A stretch of DNA of 64,000 bases. Source: [Clostridium] asparagiforme DSM 15981 (GTDB lineage Bacteria; Bacillota; Clostridia; Lachnospirales; Lachnospiraceae). The translations under genes and the position numbers were made by a program. The DNA is taken from the NCBI GenBank assembly GCA_025149125.1, contig CP102272.1, positions 1,364,001 through 1,428,000 on the forward strand. Reading direction: 5' to 3'. This document shows, one piece after another, positions 1 to 7,788 of this stretch; the first letter of the stretch is position 1; each line of letters begins with the position of its first letter. The notes below the pieces were generated by a model. The model saw only the letters and a list, made by a program, of their open reading frames with translations. It had not been told where the DNA came from and did not search any database.

Positions 1-438
1 TTGCAGGAGGAAGTAGCGTTGGACCGGATCCTGCTTGGGCATTTGGAGGAACAGCGGATTTTGACGGAGCAGAGGGAACTGGAAATCAATACCAATATTG
101 CTTCGGGAGCGGTTGTGAGCGGGAACGAGGAGCTGATTTCGGCGGTATTTTCCAATTTGCTGTCCAATGCGGCCAAGTATGCGGAAAGGGGATGCGTGGA
201 GATCGCTCTGACGCCGCGGGACGGCAGGTATTGTTTTCGGATTTCCAATGAGTTTTGCGGGGAAATGGACCTGGCGCGCATCTGGGAGCCCTTCTATGTG
301 GGGGAGAGCTCCCGCAATCAGGCGCTGACCGGGACCGGACTGGGGCTTCCGGTGGTGAAGAAGATCGCGGAGCGCTGCGGATATCAGACCGACTGCGGCC
401 GGGATGGGAGCCGGGTCTGGTTTGAAGTGGTTTTTTGA
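1..438 (+). CDS. Sensor histidine kinase, C-terminal ATPase domain (5' truncated by window)
   Basis: The 145 visible residues form a HATPase_c domain, the ATP-binding half of a two-component sensor kinase that phosphorylates a partner response regulator. Visible are an N-box-like helix (SNLLSNAAKYA, about residues 50-60), an F-box-like IWEPFYVGESS and a G2 box GTGLGLPVVKKIAE near residue 112. The frame is open to the first base, so the true start, sensor and dimerisation helices lie upstream. It ends just before a strong terminator. The signal it senses cannot be judged. Confidence 0.85.
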   Translation: MQEEVALDRILLGHLEEQRILTEQRELEINTNIASGAVVSGNEELISAVFSNLLSNAAKYAERGCVEIALTPRDGRYCFRISNEFCGEMDLARIWEPFYVGESSRNQALTGTGLGLPVVKKIAERCGYQTDCGRDGSRVWFEVVF

Positions 439-464
439 AAAATGAGTGGGCGAATGGGGCGGGG

Positions 465-509
465 ACGCATATCTGGATTCCATGTTTGGAAAACAGATAT
501 GCGTTTTTT
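465..509 (+). terminator. Rho-independent terminator after the histidine kinase
   Basis: An 11-bp perfect stem, ACGCATATCTG (465-475) with CAGATATGCGT (494-504), is followed by a run of six T. It closes the kinase operon. Confidence 0.85.
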
Positions 510-696
510 GTTGGAATGCAATGGGCCGCTGGCGCAGCCTGCGGGCGATGGTTGGAATTTGGTTGGTGTTTTGTCACAGGAATGTCATATGGGGCGGGTA
601 TACTGGGCGGCGTCTGTATGGAGGCGGCCAGACGTTTTTGCAGATGCCGTCAGGCGTTCGTGCAGACGGAAGAGAAGTGAAAGAGAGGAAATGGTC

Positions 697-3033
697 ATGA
701 GATTGAGGAAATGGATTATAATGGGGGCCTGCCTGTTGGGGGCGTGCGCTTTGGCGAATGTAGGATGTGGGGCGCGGGGAACGGCGCCGGCGGAGGATAG
801 AAGTCAGGGAGGAGCGGAGGGCGCGCTGGGGCTGGAATTCGACTATGAGGTGAATCCCGCGGATTTTTCGCTGACGCTTTATGTGGACGGGCAGTCTCTT
901 CCCGCCGCCGGGGCCTCGGATGAGCGCAGGACGGAGCAGGTGAAAACCGAGGAGGACGGCGTGAGCTGGCGTTATCCGGAGGAAAAGATCCGGGTAGCGG
1001 TCAAAACCGAGGAGGATTATTTGAGCGTGCAGATCGGGGCTGAGACGGAGGAGGACCAGGCGTTCCGGTGGCCGGAGATATCCGCCGGGCTTTATTATAT
1101 TCCCCTGGGAGAGGGAAAGCGGGTCGTCTCCAATCAGGCGGAGTGGAAAATGTTCCTGGACGGGCAGGAGTTGGCCGTGAACGAGGCATTGTCTATGCCG
1201 TTCTGGGCCTCGGTATATGGGGATTACGCGGTGCTTTTTATCATGGAAAATCCCTATCGGACCAGCCTGAATTTCTCGGCCGGGCCGGAGGTAAGCTTTG
1301 GGGTGGAACACCGTTACCCGGCGATCTCCCCAAACCGGACGAACCGTTACCGCATTTACGTGACGGAAAATGATCCGGTGGCGGTGGCCAAGGTATACCG
1401 CAGATATGTGCGGGAAACAGGCGAATTTGTAACCCTGGAGGAGAAGGCCGGGGATAACCCGGCGGTGCAAAACCTGTTCGGGGCGCCCCATATCTATCTC
1501 CACGGGGACCTGGCGGTAACGCCGGAGGACATCAACTGGCCCGGGTTCCGGCAGGCGATGGATACGCCGGCTATGCGGCATATTATGTCTTTTTTGGATC
1601 AATCGGAAATGGGGGCCGAGGCGAAAACGGTATTTGCTGAGCTGGGAAAGCAGGATTATGTGGCGGAATATCAGAAATATGCCATCTGTTCGTATTTGAC
1701 GGAGGTGATCAAACGCGGGGACTTTTATGCGCCGGAGGTATTTCCGGAACGTAACGATGAAATGAGGGCGGTGCTGGACGGGCAGGGGGAACAAAGCCCT
1801 TACCGGCAGATCAGGCTGAACCAAAATGCGCTGGCGGTCAACATGCCGGATGTATTTCACCCGGCGGACACCTGGTTGGAGAAGGAGACGACGAGGCTTC
1901 TGGAGGAGATGGAGGAGGCCGGAATCGAACAGGCGTGGATCGGTCTCAACAGCTGGGAACAGGCTTATGTGAAGCCGGAGCTGGCGCGTCAGGCGGAGAA
2001 GCAGGGGTATCTCCTGGGGGCTTACGACTCCTACCATTCGATCCATGAGCCGGGGAAGGAGCAATGGATCACCGCTAAGTTCTCGGATTCCAGCCTCTAC
2101 GATGATGCGGTTGTCGTGGACGCGGACGGGGAACCGGTGAAGGGGTTTAAAAATGTGGGCCGGAAGTTAAATCCTACGCTTTCCCTGCCCGCGGTGAAGC
2201 GCCGGATGGGGGAGATCATGGGCACGGGGCTTCCGTTTAGCTCCTGGTTCGTGGACTGCGATGCGTTCGGGGAGATTTACGACGATTATTCGCCGGAACA
2301 TATCACGACTCAGGAGCAGGACCTGGCGGCCAGGATGGAGCGGTTGGCTTATATCCGGGATACCTACGGTCTGGTGGTGGGCTCGGAAGGCGGAAATGAT
2401 TTCGCCGCGTCAACGGTGGCCTTTGCCCATGGCATTGAGCTGAAATCCTTTTCCTGGATGGACGAAGATATGAATCAGAACCGGGACAGCGAGTATTATA
2501 TGGGAAGATATTACAATTCTAAGGGAGGAGTACCGGAGCATTTTTCCAGACGGGTGCCGGTGAAGGAGCCGTACCGAACGGTATTTATGGATCCCCGCTA
2601 CGATATGCCGCTGTTTAAACTGGTCTACAATGATTCCGTGATCACCAGTTACCACTGGGATTGGTCTACCTTCAAGGTGAAGGGAGCCACCGGGGATCGC
2701 ATGGTGCGGGAGGTGCTTTACAATGTTCCCCCGCTGTACCATCTGGACCGCGCAGAATGGAATCGGTATGGGGAGGACATCGCGCGCCATCATAAGGTTT
2801 GGTCGAAATTCAGCAAACGGGCGGTGACCAGGGAAATGACGGAATTTGCCTACTTGTCCGGGGATGGGGCGGTGCAGATGACCGGCTACGGCGAGGACTT
2901 AAAGGCAGTCGCCAATTTTGGGGATGAAACGTGGCAGTATGGAGATAAGAAAATTCCCGGACACTCTGTTTTGATACAGGGGGAGGGGATAGAGTTGGTG
3001 TATACGCCGGAGGTGGGGGAGGAGAATTGGTAG
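697..3033 (+). CDS. Large secreted lipoprotein, glycoside-hydrolase-like (DUF5696 type)
   Basis: 778 residues from the ATG at 697, preceded by AGAGAGG seven bases upstream; the in-frame ATG at 691 is possible. The N-terminus is a signal peptide of lipoprotein type (basic MRLRKW, hydrophobic stretch, then ANVGC). A beta-rich N-terminal half precedes a TIM-barrel-like C-terminal half with motifs SWFVDCDAFGE, VVGSEGGND and SYHWDWS, the arrangement seen in DUF5696/GH101-like glycosidase candidates. I infer a cell-surface enzyme acting on host or dietary glycans; substrate and catalytic residues are not established. The open frame upstream of 691 is probably not translated. The gene stands alone between the kinase terminator and cotJC. 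Confidence 0.65.
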   Translation: MRLRKWIIMGACLLGACALANVGCGARGTAPAEDRSQGGAEGALGLEFDYEVNPADFSLTLYVDGQSLPAAGASDERRTEQVKTEEDGVSWRYPEEKIRVAVKTEEDYLSVQIGAETEEDQAFRWPEISAGLYYIPLGEGKRVVSNQAEWKMFLDGQELAVNEALSMPFWASVYGDYAVLFIMENPYRTSLNFSAGPEVSFGVEHRYPAISPNRTNRYRIYVTENDPVAVAKVYRRYVRETGEFVTLEEKAGDNPAVQNLFGAPHIYLHGDLAVTPEDINWPGFRQAMDTPAMRHIMSFLDQSEMGAEAKTVFAELGKQDYVAEYQKYAICSYLTEVIKRGDFYAPEVFPERNDEMRAVLDGQGEQSPYRQIRLNQNALAVNMPDVFHPADTWLEKETTRLLEEMEEAGIEQAWIGLNSWEQAYVKPELARQAEKQGYLLGAYDSYHSIHEPGKEQWITAKFSDSSLYDDAVVVDADGEPVKGFKNVGRKLNPTLSLPAVKRRMGEIMGTGLPFSSWFVDCDAFGEIYDDYSPEHITTQEQDLAARMERLAYIRDTYGLVVGSEGGNDFAASTVAFAHGIELKSFSWMDEDMNQNRDSEYYMGRYYNSKGGVPEHFSRRVPVKEPYRTVFMDPRYDMPLFKLVYNDSVITSYHWDWSTFKVKGATGDRMVREVLYNVPPLYHLDRAEWNRYGEDIARHHKVWSKFSKRAVTREMTEFAYLSGDGAVQMTGYGEDLKAVANFGDETWQYGDKKIPGHSVLIQGEGIELVYTPEVGEENW

Positions 3034-3191
3034 AGGAAGTGGAGGGCGGCTAAGGGGCGCGGCTGCTCCTGGCGAGCGATGGCGCCATGCGTATTTCAAA
3101 GGGGATTCCTGCGTGTTTTGCGCCGCCCTTGCGCCTTGCCGCTGGCGGTACTGCCCGGGGTTTTCGGTTGTGTATATGGGCATTGTTGATC

Positions 3192-3214
3192 CACCGGCGC
3201 TTATCGCGCCGGTG
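3192..3214. other. Perfect stem-loop downstream of cotJC 3' end
   Basis: CACCGGCGC (3192-3200) pairs with GCGCCGGTG (3206-3214). It lies just past the cotJC stop on the minus strand and between convergent genes. No clear U-tract follows on either strand, so it may be a weak terminator or a 3'-end protector. Confidence 0.5.
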
Positions 3215-3240
3215 AATGAAACGGGAGTATTAATTGCTGA

Positions 3241-3666
3241 TTACTGGTTGCAAGTGTCCTGCCGGATATCGAATTCCGGGTTAAAGGCGTAGAAGTTGCG
3301 GCTGTCCAGGTGGTCCTGGGTGATCCGCAGCAGCTCGCCGAACCGCTGGTAGTGCACCACTTCGCGTTCCCGCAGGAATTTGATGGGTTCGCACACGTCG
3401 TAATCTTTTACCACGCGCAGGATGTTGTCGTAGGTTGATCTGGCTTTCTGCTCCGCGGCCATATCCTCATGTAAATCCGTAATCACGTCGCCCTTGGACT
3501 GGAATTCGCAGGCGTTGAAGGGGATTCCTCCGGCGGCCTGGGGCCAGATGCCGGTCCCGTGGTCAATGTAATAGGGGCCGAAGCCCTGTTCCACCAACTG
3601 CTCGGCCGTCAGATTGCGGGTGAGCTGGTGAACGATGGTGGCGACGATTTCAAGATGCGCCAGTTC
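3241..3666 (-). CDS. cotJC: CotJC spore coat protein, 3' segment (split by prophage)
   Basis: These 140 codons, from LAHLEIVATIV onward, are the C-terminal two thirds of CotJC, a manganese-catalase-family spore coat/inner-coat protein. The 5' part lies at 48902-49096. Joining the halves at the shared GAA core restores ...TDIGTEE-LAHLE... and a 205-residue protein, close to the usual CotJC length. The join rebuilds an E-x-x-H pair (E65, H68 of the restored protein) that matches the metal-ligand motif of manganese catalases. A spurious ATG in the phage arm (3678) could start a fragment MCTGELAHLE..., with no good ribosome site. While the prophage is resident, the gene is inactive. Confidence 0.93.
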   Translation of the reverse strand, partial: ELAHLEIVATIVHQLTRNLTAEQLVEQGFGPYYIDHGTGIWPQAAGGIPFNACEFQSKGDVITDLHEDMAAEQKARSTYDNILRVVKDYDVCEPIKFLREREVVHYQRFGELLRITQDHLDSRNFYAFNPEFDIRQDTCNQ

Positions 3667-3690
3667 GCCAGTACACAATCTTTATACATA
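3645..3690 (-). other. attL: cotJC/prophage junction
   Basis: On the minus strand the phage arm TATGTATAAAGATTGTGTAC (3690-3671) is followed by TGGC, the core GAA (3666-3664) and then host cotJC sequence CTGGCGCATC. The phage arm is the imperfect inverse of the arm at attR (48879-48898). The junction is 10 bases from the integrase stop codon, the usual arrangement for serine-integrase phages. Confidence 0.85.
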
Positions 3691-3699
3691 GTGGGCGCG

Positions 3700-5280
3700 C
3701 TAAAGCCTTGGGAAGATTTTCAAGGTGAATTTATCCATTCCACCTGACTTTCGATTCCCTTTGTAAGGCTTGGAATACTCCACCCGCTCGATGATTTCTT
3801 TCAGCATTGTATTTTTGACCACGGGGGAATCCACGTTCGGGTATTCCTCCAATACATGCTCCCATCGCGCGATTACGGTCTGCTTGTCGGCGGTCAGCTT
3901 TTCCAGCTTGCGGATTTTTTCTGACAGCTCTTTAGCCTCCCGGCGGGCCAGCGCGATTTTCTCGTTAAGCGCAGTAGCACGCTGCTGAAACATTTCGATG
4001 GAGTATACCTCCTTTTCCAATAGGTCCATCGCCTTTTCAAGCTGTTTCTGGGCTGTTGTTTCCGCCTCCTGCGCGCTGGCAAGTTGCGTTTTGTATCGCT
4101 CTAACTGTGCGCGGTTAAGCTCGAGCGACGTGTCCTCGATCTGCACCCGATACTCGTCAAGCCATTGATTGAGCGCCTGAAGCAGCCGGTCCTCGATTAG
4201 GTAGTAATAGGACGCTGACGTTTTGCAGCCGCGTGTAGCGCACATGATCATATCATCACGGCAGGTAGGACTTGCGGGCCGTCGGTACATAGATTTGCCG
4301 CATTCCGTGCAGTAGATTAGGCCGGCCAGGGGGTTTTTGATCCCGTGAAAGAAGGGCTTCCTATAGCTTTCCTTCCGTTTCTGTCCGGCCAAATCGAAAA
4401 GCTCCTGGTCAATTATCGGCGTGTGTAATCCGTTGTATATCTGGTATTCCTTACTGATTGGGCGGCTGGTTGTTATTTTTCCGTTCACGGTCCGCTTTTG
4501 TTGCGGACGGTATCCATGCTGCAATTTTCCGATGTACACCGGATTTTCCACAATTCTGCGCACGGTACAGGCGGGCCAATACGATCCATTCGGGGGCTTA
4601 ACCCCCATATCGTCCAATATATGGCCGATGGTGGCGGTTCCAACAGGAATGTTACCACTCTCCGGTGTGCCATGCACATACATATTATAGATCAGTCTAA
4701 CCACCGCGGCCTCCTCCGGTATGGCCTGGAGCGTGAATCCCTTATCATTCGGGATTTTCACGCGCTCATAGCCGTATGGGGACTTATTTCCGATCCACTT
4801 CCCCTCACTGATGGAGGACTTGCGGCCACGCTGAAGGCGCCGGTTGATCGTCTTGTATTCCCGGCGTGACATGAACAATCCAAATTCTGCATATTCCTCA
4901 TCGAATTCGTCGTTGGGGTTATATATTTTCATAGGCGTTATGATCCGGGTCCCCGAATACTTGAACGTTTCCATGATCAATCCCTGATCCCGCGTGTCTC
5001 CACGGGCCAAGCGTTCCAATTCCACAACCAGGACCCCGTCCGGGCGCATGTCCTCTATGGCTTCCAGCATTTTCAGCATTTCCGGCCTGGCTGCGATTGT
5101 CTCGCCTGACACCACTTCCTTATACCATGTCGCTACGGTTATGCCATACCGCGAGGCCATGTCGCACAGTATTTTCCGGTGTCGTTCCAGCGTTTCACCC
5201 TCTCCATGCTGCTCCGCGTCCCGATCCTCTCGCGACTTGCGCAGGTAGGCAAAATATAATCCATCTTTTTTCAGCTCCAT
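3700..5280 (-). CDS. int: Large serine recombinase (phage integrase)
   Basis: 526 residues. N-terminal resolvase domain with YLRKSRED (nucleophile Ser16) and ELERLARG (about 88-95); Recombinase domain from about 155 (GKWIGNKSPYGYE); zinc ribbon with C324-x2-C327 and C347-x4-C352; then a long coiled coil (about 388-480) typical of the attP-interacting arm. This family joins attP and attB directionally and needs a recombination directionality factor for excision. AAGGAGGG precedes the ATG. It abuts attL and points into it. It is the enzyme expected to have split cotJC and to be able to restore it. I could not find a convincing sigE or sigK promoter upstream. Confidence 0.95.
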   Translation of the reverse strand: MELKKDGLYFAYLRKSREDRDAEQHGEGETLERHRKILCDMASRYGITVATWYKEVVSGETIAARPEMLKMLEAIEDMRPDGVLVVELERLARGDTRDQGLIMETFKYSGTRIITPMKIYNPNDEFDEEYAEFGLFMSRREYKTINRRLQRGRKSSISEGKWIGNKSPYGYERVKIPNDKGFTLQAIPEEAAVVRLIYNMYVHGTPESGNIPVGTATIGHILDDMGVKPPNGSYWPACTVRRIVENPVYIGKLQHGYRPQQKRTVNGKITTSRPISKEYQIYNGLHTPIIDQELFDLAGQKRKESYRKPFFHGIKNPLAGLIYCTECGKSMYRRPASPTCRDDMIMCATRGCKTSASYYYLIEDRLLQALNQWLDEYRVQIEDTSLELNRAQLERYKTQLASAQEAETTAQKQLEKAMDLLEKEVYSIEMFQQRATALNEKIALARREAKELSEKIRKLEKLTADKQTVIARWEHVLEEYPNVDSPVVKNTMLKEIIERVEYSKPYKGNRKSGGMDKFTLKIFPRL

Positions 5281-5332
5281 TATACACCCTCCTTGTAATA
5301 TGTATTAAAAATGCGTACAAAAAATACACCCA

Positions 5333-5362
5333 TTGACCGGGTGCACTGCGGGGTGATATAAT
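5333..5362 (+). promoter_or_regulatory. Promoter divergent from the integrase
   Basis: TTGACC (5333-5338), 18-bp spacer, TATAAT (5357-5362) with a TG extension (TGATATAAT). A 9-bp inverted pair GATATAATA/TATTATATC overlaps the -10 and start region, which could bind a regulator or fold in the RNA. Confidence 0.6.
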
Positions 5363-5368
5363 ACAGGT

Positions 5369-5456
5369 GTCATGCTGATATTATATCGTCCGTTCGTGCA
5401 ACGGGCAATAGTATCACAAAAGCCGTTCCCGGTTCCTGCCGGGGGCGGTTTTTTGT
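5369..5456 (+). ncRNA. Candidate small RNA between integrase and lysogeny switch
   Basis: A transcript of about 88 nt is predicted from the promoter at 5333-5362. It contains hairpin CCGTT(5390-5394)/AACGG(5400-5404) and ends in a GC-rich stem (about 5423-5448) followed by TTTTTTGTTTTT. No open frame with a ribosome site fits inside. It is divergent from the integrase, so it could be a regulatory RNA, or only a short leader ending in an attenuator before the XRE gene. Confidence 0.45.
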
Positions 5457-5497
5457 TTTTGGGAAAAGATGGGGGTGAAAAAAATTATGGCCCCCAG

Positions 5498-5550
5498 TTG
5501 CAAAAAACAAACATATGTTCTATAATGAAAAAGAACAAATGTTCGAACAT
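5498..5550 (+). promoter_or_regulatory. Promoter with SOS-box-like operators before small XRE gene
   Basis: TTGCAA (5498-5503), 17-bp spacer, TATAAT (5521-5526). The spacer holds AAACATATGTTC (5509-5520), and GAACAAATGTTC follows at 5533-5544. Both resemble the Gram-positive LexA box (GAAC-N4-GTTC). The same promoter design, operator in the spacer, recurs at 47.74 and 48.60 kb. LexA or a phage repressor could be the ligand. Confidence 0.6.
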
Positions 5551-5594
5551 ACTTCCATGTGAATTGCGAATACTACCGGCATGGAGGTATATCG

Positions 5595-5807
5595 ATGGAT
5601 GTTAGAGTCACCTATCGTGTGTATGAGATCCGAAGAATCAAGAATATGACCCTTCGGGATCTGTCGATCAAATCCGGCATAAGCCGGACGGAAATCAACA
5701 ATATAGAAAATAACCTTAAAGATCCCACTATACGAACCATGTGTCTCCTTTCCCTGGCGCTGGACGTATCTCTGCAAGATTTGTTTTCTATAGAGGTAAT
5801 TCCGTAA
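5595..5807 (+). CDS. Small XRE-family DNA-binding regulator
   Basis: 70 residues from the ATG at 5595 (GGAGGT nine bases upstream). An HTH_3 helix-turn-helix fills the protein: LRDLSIKSGISRTEINNIEN followed by LLSLALDVSLQDLF, as in Cro/CI-like and SinR-like repressors. It is transcribed away from the integrase, under a promoter with SOS-box-like sites, and is followed by a perfect palindrome at 5807. It probably regulates lysogeny or integrase functions. Confidence 0.75.
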   Translation: MDVRVTYRVYEIRRIKNMTLRDLSIKSGISRTEINNIENNLKDPTIRTMCLLSLALDVSLQDLFSIEVIP

Positions 5808-5830
5808 TTTGTCCACTATAGTGGACAAAT
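5807..5830. promoter_or_regulatory. 24-bp perfect palindrome (operator or bidirectional signal)
   Basis: Bases 5807-5830 read identically on both strands, with half-site ATTTGTCCACTA. It touches the stop codon of the XRE gene and lies about 75 bases before the next small ORF. It lacks the T-run of a terminator, so an operator for a dimeric repressor is more likely. Confidence 0.55.
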
Positions 5831-5905
5831 CTACATATCGCGGTGACTTCTACAATCCGAAGTCGTTACAATATATAGAAGGAACAGCAGTGACCAGGGG
5901 AAAGG

Positions 5906-6049
5906 ATGGTACATATTTATATGAACATTGATGAAATTAAAAAGTATATCATTCAGCAGATTAACAACATGGACGAAAATGACATCCGGTTTACGGCACA
6001 AATAAGTACGTTCATAAAAAAGTACCAGGAGGGGAAACGAGGGCATTAG
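5906..6049 (+). CDS. Small phage protein, 47 residues, unknown
   Basis: ATG at 5906 with AGGGG five bases upstream; an internal ATG at 5921 is also possible. The product is a short, charged, probably helical protein (NIDEIKKYIIQQINNMDEND). Its 3' end overlaps the convergent repressor gene by four bases. Small helical ORFs of this kind often sit beside phage repressor genes. No function is assigned. Confidence 0.5.
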   Translation: MVHIYMNIDEIKKYIIQQINNMDENDIRFTAQISTFIKKYQEGKRGH

Positions 6050-6453
6050 TCCTCGTTTTCTTTTTTCATATTAGTTCTTATTTTACGCACATAGTCTCTG
6101 ATTACCTGCTGCGAGCTAGGACTTAGCTCCTTATAGGACTTAATCATAGATAATATTATGTCATATAGTTCATCTTTTTCGGGACCTAAAAGATCATATA
6201 CGAGGGCGGCCGTTTCGTCCTCTTCTGGAATTTTTAAAAACATATCTCCGGTTCCAGTTCTCAGCCATTCCTCACTAACATTGAATTTTTTGCATATTAA
6301 CCGATATATCGGTTCTTTTTGGTCTGGCCGCTTTAGGCGATTATTTTCTATATTGTTAATTACGTCTCCGCTTACCCCGAGCTTTTCTCCGAATGCCCGG
6401 CGGGATAAATCCAGTGATTTTCTGACATGCTGTATTCTCTCGTGTATTTCCAT
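6046..6453 (-). CDS. Phage CI-like repressor, XRE family
   Basis: 135 residues. N-terminal HTH: RRAFGEKLGVSGDVINNIEN at about 18-37, with FNVSEEWLRTGTG (about 58-70) typical of phage repressors. The C-terminal half is helical (KSYKELSPSSQQVIRDYVRKI) and lacks a LexA-like peptidase, so induction would not be by self-cleavage. It is preceded by GGAGGTGATGAG and transcribed leftward from a promoter that overlaps one operator. I infer that it keeps the rightward early promoter off in the lysogen. Confidence 0.85.
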   Translation of the reverse strand: MEIHERIQHVRKSLDLSRRAFGEKLGVSGDVINNIENNRLKRPDQKEPIYRLICKKFNVSEEWLRTGTGDMFLKIPEEDETAALVYDLLGPEKDELYDIILSMIKSYKELSPSSQQVIRDYVRKIRTNMKKENED

Positions 6454-6477
6454 CTCATCACCTCCGTTTCTTACTAT

Positions 6478-6586
6478 AGTATATCATTTTGGGTTTGGTT
6501 AGTCAACCAAGAAATGAAAAATATATTCGAAATATTGGTTGACAAACCAAAAATATGATGCTATATTTAGTTCACCAACCAATGAA
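6478..6586. promoter_or_regulatory. Divergent lysogeny switch with three TTGGTT operators
   Basis: Leftward promoter: TTGACT (complement of 6501-6506), 17 bp, TATACT (complement of 6478-6483). Rightward promoter: TTGACA (6539-6544), 17 bp, TATATT (6562-6567). Operators TTGGTTAGTCAACCAA (6495-6510) and TTGGTTGACAAACCAA (6535-6550) each cover one -35 box. A third, poorer copy (ACCAACCAA, 6574-6582) lies after the rightward -10. This is the expected layout for a CI/Cro switch. Confidence 0.8.
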
Positions 6587-6599
6587 CGGAGGTGAAATA

Positions 6600-6767
6600 A
6601 TGGTAGACAACACAATTATCCAAGATTCCGGGAAAGACAAAATGCTTGCCGATATGGTAAAAACGTTATCCGAAATGGATATGCCTAGTCTGGTCCTTAT
6701 CCAAAATGGAATAGACCTGCTCAGGGCAAAGGAGCGGTTAGAAGCCCAGACTCCTAAGGCTGGATAG
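6600..6767 (+). CDS. Early phage protein, 55 residues, first gene right of the switch
   Basis: ATG at 6600 preceded by GGAGGTG. The product is acidic and helical (MLADMVKTLSEMDMPSLVLIQNGIDLL). It is the first gene of the rightward early transcript and occupies the position of a Cro or antirepressor gene, but no HTH is visible. Function unknown. Confidence 0.65.
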   Translation: MVDNTIIQDSGKDKMLADMVKTLSEMDMPSLVLIQNGIDLLRAKERLEAQTPKAG

Positions 6768-6824
6768 ACCAGGCGTGGCACATTGAAAACCGAGAGGGGA
6801 TTATGACGGTGGGAGGCAAAGCCA

Positions 6825-6917
6825 ATGAAATGGACAAAAAAAGATACGATAGAAACTATCGTATCGATCATTGTAAGCTCGGTAACTGCGGCAGTGACTA
6901 TTTGGGTAATGCGCTGA
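6825..6917 (+). CDS. 30-residue single-membrane-span phage peptide
   Basis: ATG at 6825 with GGGAGG ten bases upstream. The peptide begins with charged MKWTKKDTIE, then a hydrophobic stretch TIVSIIVSSVTAAVTIWVM and a terminal Arg. It is a classic small membrane peptide, in the early transcript, and overlaps the 3' end of the convergent gene at 6898-7266 by 20 bases. Function unknown; superinfection exclusion or lysis modulation are guesses. Confidence 0.5.
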   Translation: MKWTKKDTIETIVSIIVSSVTAAVTIWVMR

Positions 6918-7266
6918 CGAGAAGAGAAGTTATGAAAGCAACTATGACAGGCACAGCAACTGATTTAATCAAAAATGCCACAAATGATTCCAGTGAAAAA
7001 TGCATTGGATGAAGCCCCTTATATGTGAGGCGTAGCAATTTATCATCTATGGAGAAATACCGATCGGGTAATTTTTCCACATATCCTTTACTTTGCAGAT
7101 TCTCTAACAGACCTAGTATTTGATGTGAGAGTTTTGAACAGGTAATTTTCCCGTCATACTCGAATAAGACAAACGATTGATCATTTTCGTCATAGAAGAA
7201 AATCTTTTCGGAACGCTCAGTCAGTTTATAAAGCAGTCTAAGTACCTGTAGTTGCTGAATAGTCAT
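6898..7266 (-). CDS. Winged-helix-like protein with C-terminal membrane anchor
   Basis: 122 residues with GGGAGG upstream. The N-terminal part (QLQVLRLLYKLTERSEKIFF, LSHQILGLLENLQSKGYVEKL) looks like a winged helix. The last 28 residues (FVAFLIKSVAVPVIVAFITS) form a membrane span. It is the only minus-strand gene between the repressor and the accessory right end, so it may be expressed from the lysogen. A lysogenic-conversion or exclusion role fits the location but is inference. Confidence 0.6.
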   Translation of the reverse strand: MTIQQLQVLRLLYKLTERSEKIFFYDENDQSFVLFEYDGKITCSKLSHQILGLLENLQSKGYVEKLPDRYFSIDDKLLRLTYKGLHPMHFSLESFVAFLIKSVAVPVIVAFITSLLVSALPK

Positions 7267-7391
7267 GTACTCAATTTCCTCCCTTTTGCACTCTGTGCTG
7301 CGATGTCTATACGTACAGTATAGGCCAAGGGAAAGGAAAAGGCAACAAGTACAACCTGTAAGTCATACATTTTACAGAAAGGGGTGGTTGT

Positions 7392-7550
7392 ATGAAAGTA
7401 AGGGAGTATAAGATCGGCGAATCTACCATTGAAATTCACGACGACTACATTGTGAAAACAGAGGAGGAACGCCAGGAAATTTTAAGCCGCGTCGGGAAAC
7501 TGTATTCTGATTACCTGTCCACAACGGGAGAGGAACCGCAAACCGCCTGA
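7392..7550 (+). CDS. Small phage protein, 52 residues, unknown
   Basis: ATG at 7392 after GAAAGGGGTGG. The product is charged, with MKVREYKIGESTIEIHDDYI at the N-terminus. Its stop overlaps the ATG of the next gene (TGATGG), so the two are translationally coupled. No family recognised. Confidence 0.6.
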   Translation: MKVREYKIGESTIEIHDDYIVKTEEERQEILSRVGKLYSDYLSTTGEEPQTA

Positions 7551-7750
7551 TGGCGGTTATGGCGGACAAGCTTAGGAAGGTGGTGATCCCAGTGCATAAG
7601 CGAGACATACCCGGCCCGATCCACTACATGCCCCAACGGACGCGGCGGCCGTGGCGGATCATACGGCAAGTGGTCGTGGTAGCAACGGCGGTGATGTGGG
7701 GCATAGCGTTTTTCCTGGCCGGTTTGGCCGTAGGATTGTACATGTTATAA
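7550..7750 (+). CDS. Small membrane protein, 66 residues
   Basis: Starts at the ATG overlapping the upstream stop. The basic N-terminal half contains RTRRPWRIIRQ; one membrane span follows (VVVVATAVMWGIAFFLAGLA). Probably N-in. Part of the early operon; function unknown. Confidence 0.5.
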   Translation: MAVMADKLRKVVIPVHKRDIPGPIHYMPQRTRRPWRIIRQVVVVATAVMWGIAFFLAGLAVGLYML

Positions 7751-7788
7751 TTCCCGGCCCCCAGGGATAAGGGGAGAAGGAGATCATA

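Noticed and set aside
574..2064. Long minus-strand frame opposite the lipoprotein gene
   Set aside because: GC-rich antisense shadow, with no ribosome site, no domain and an Arg/Pro-rich composition.
3241..3678. An independent 145-residue manganese-catalase-like gene
   Set aside because: Its first codons are phage attachment sequence, there is no ribosome site, and the missing N-terminus is found at attR.
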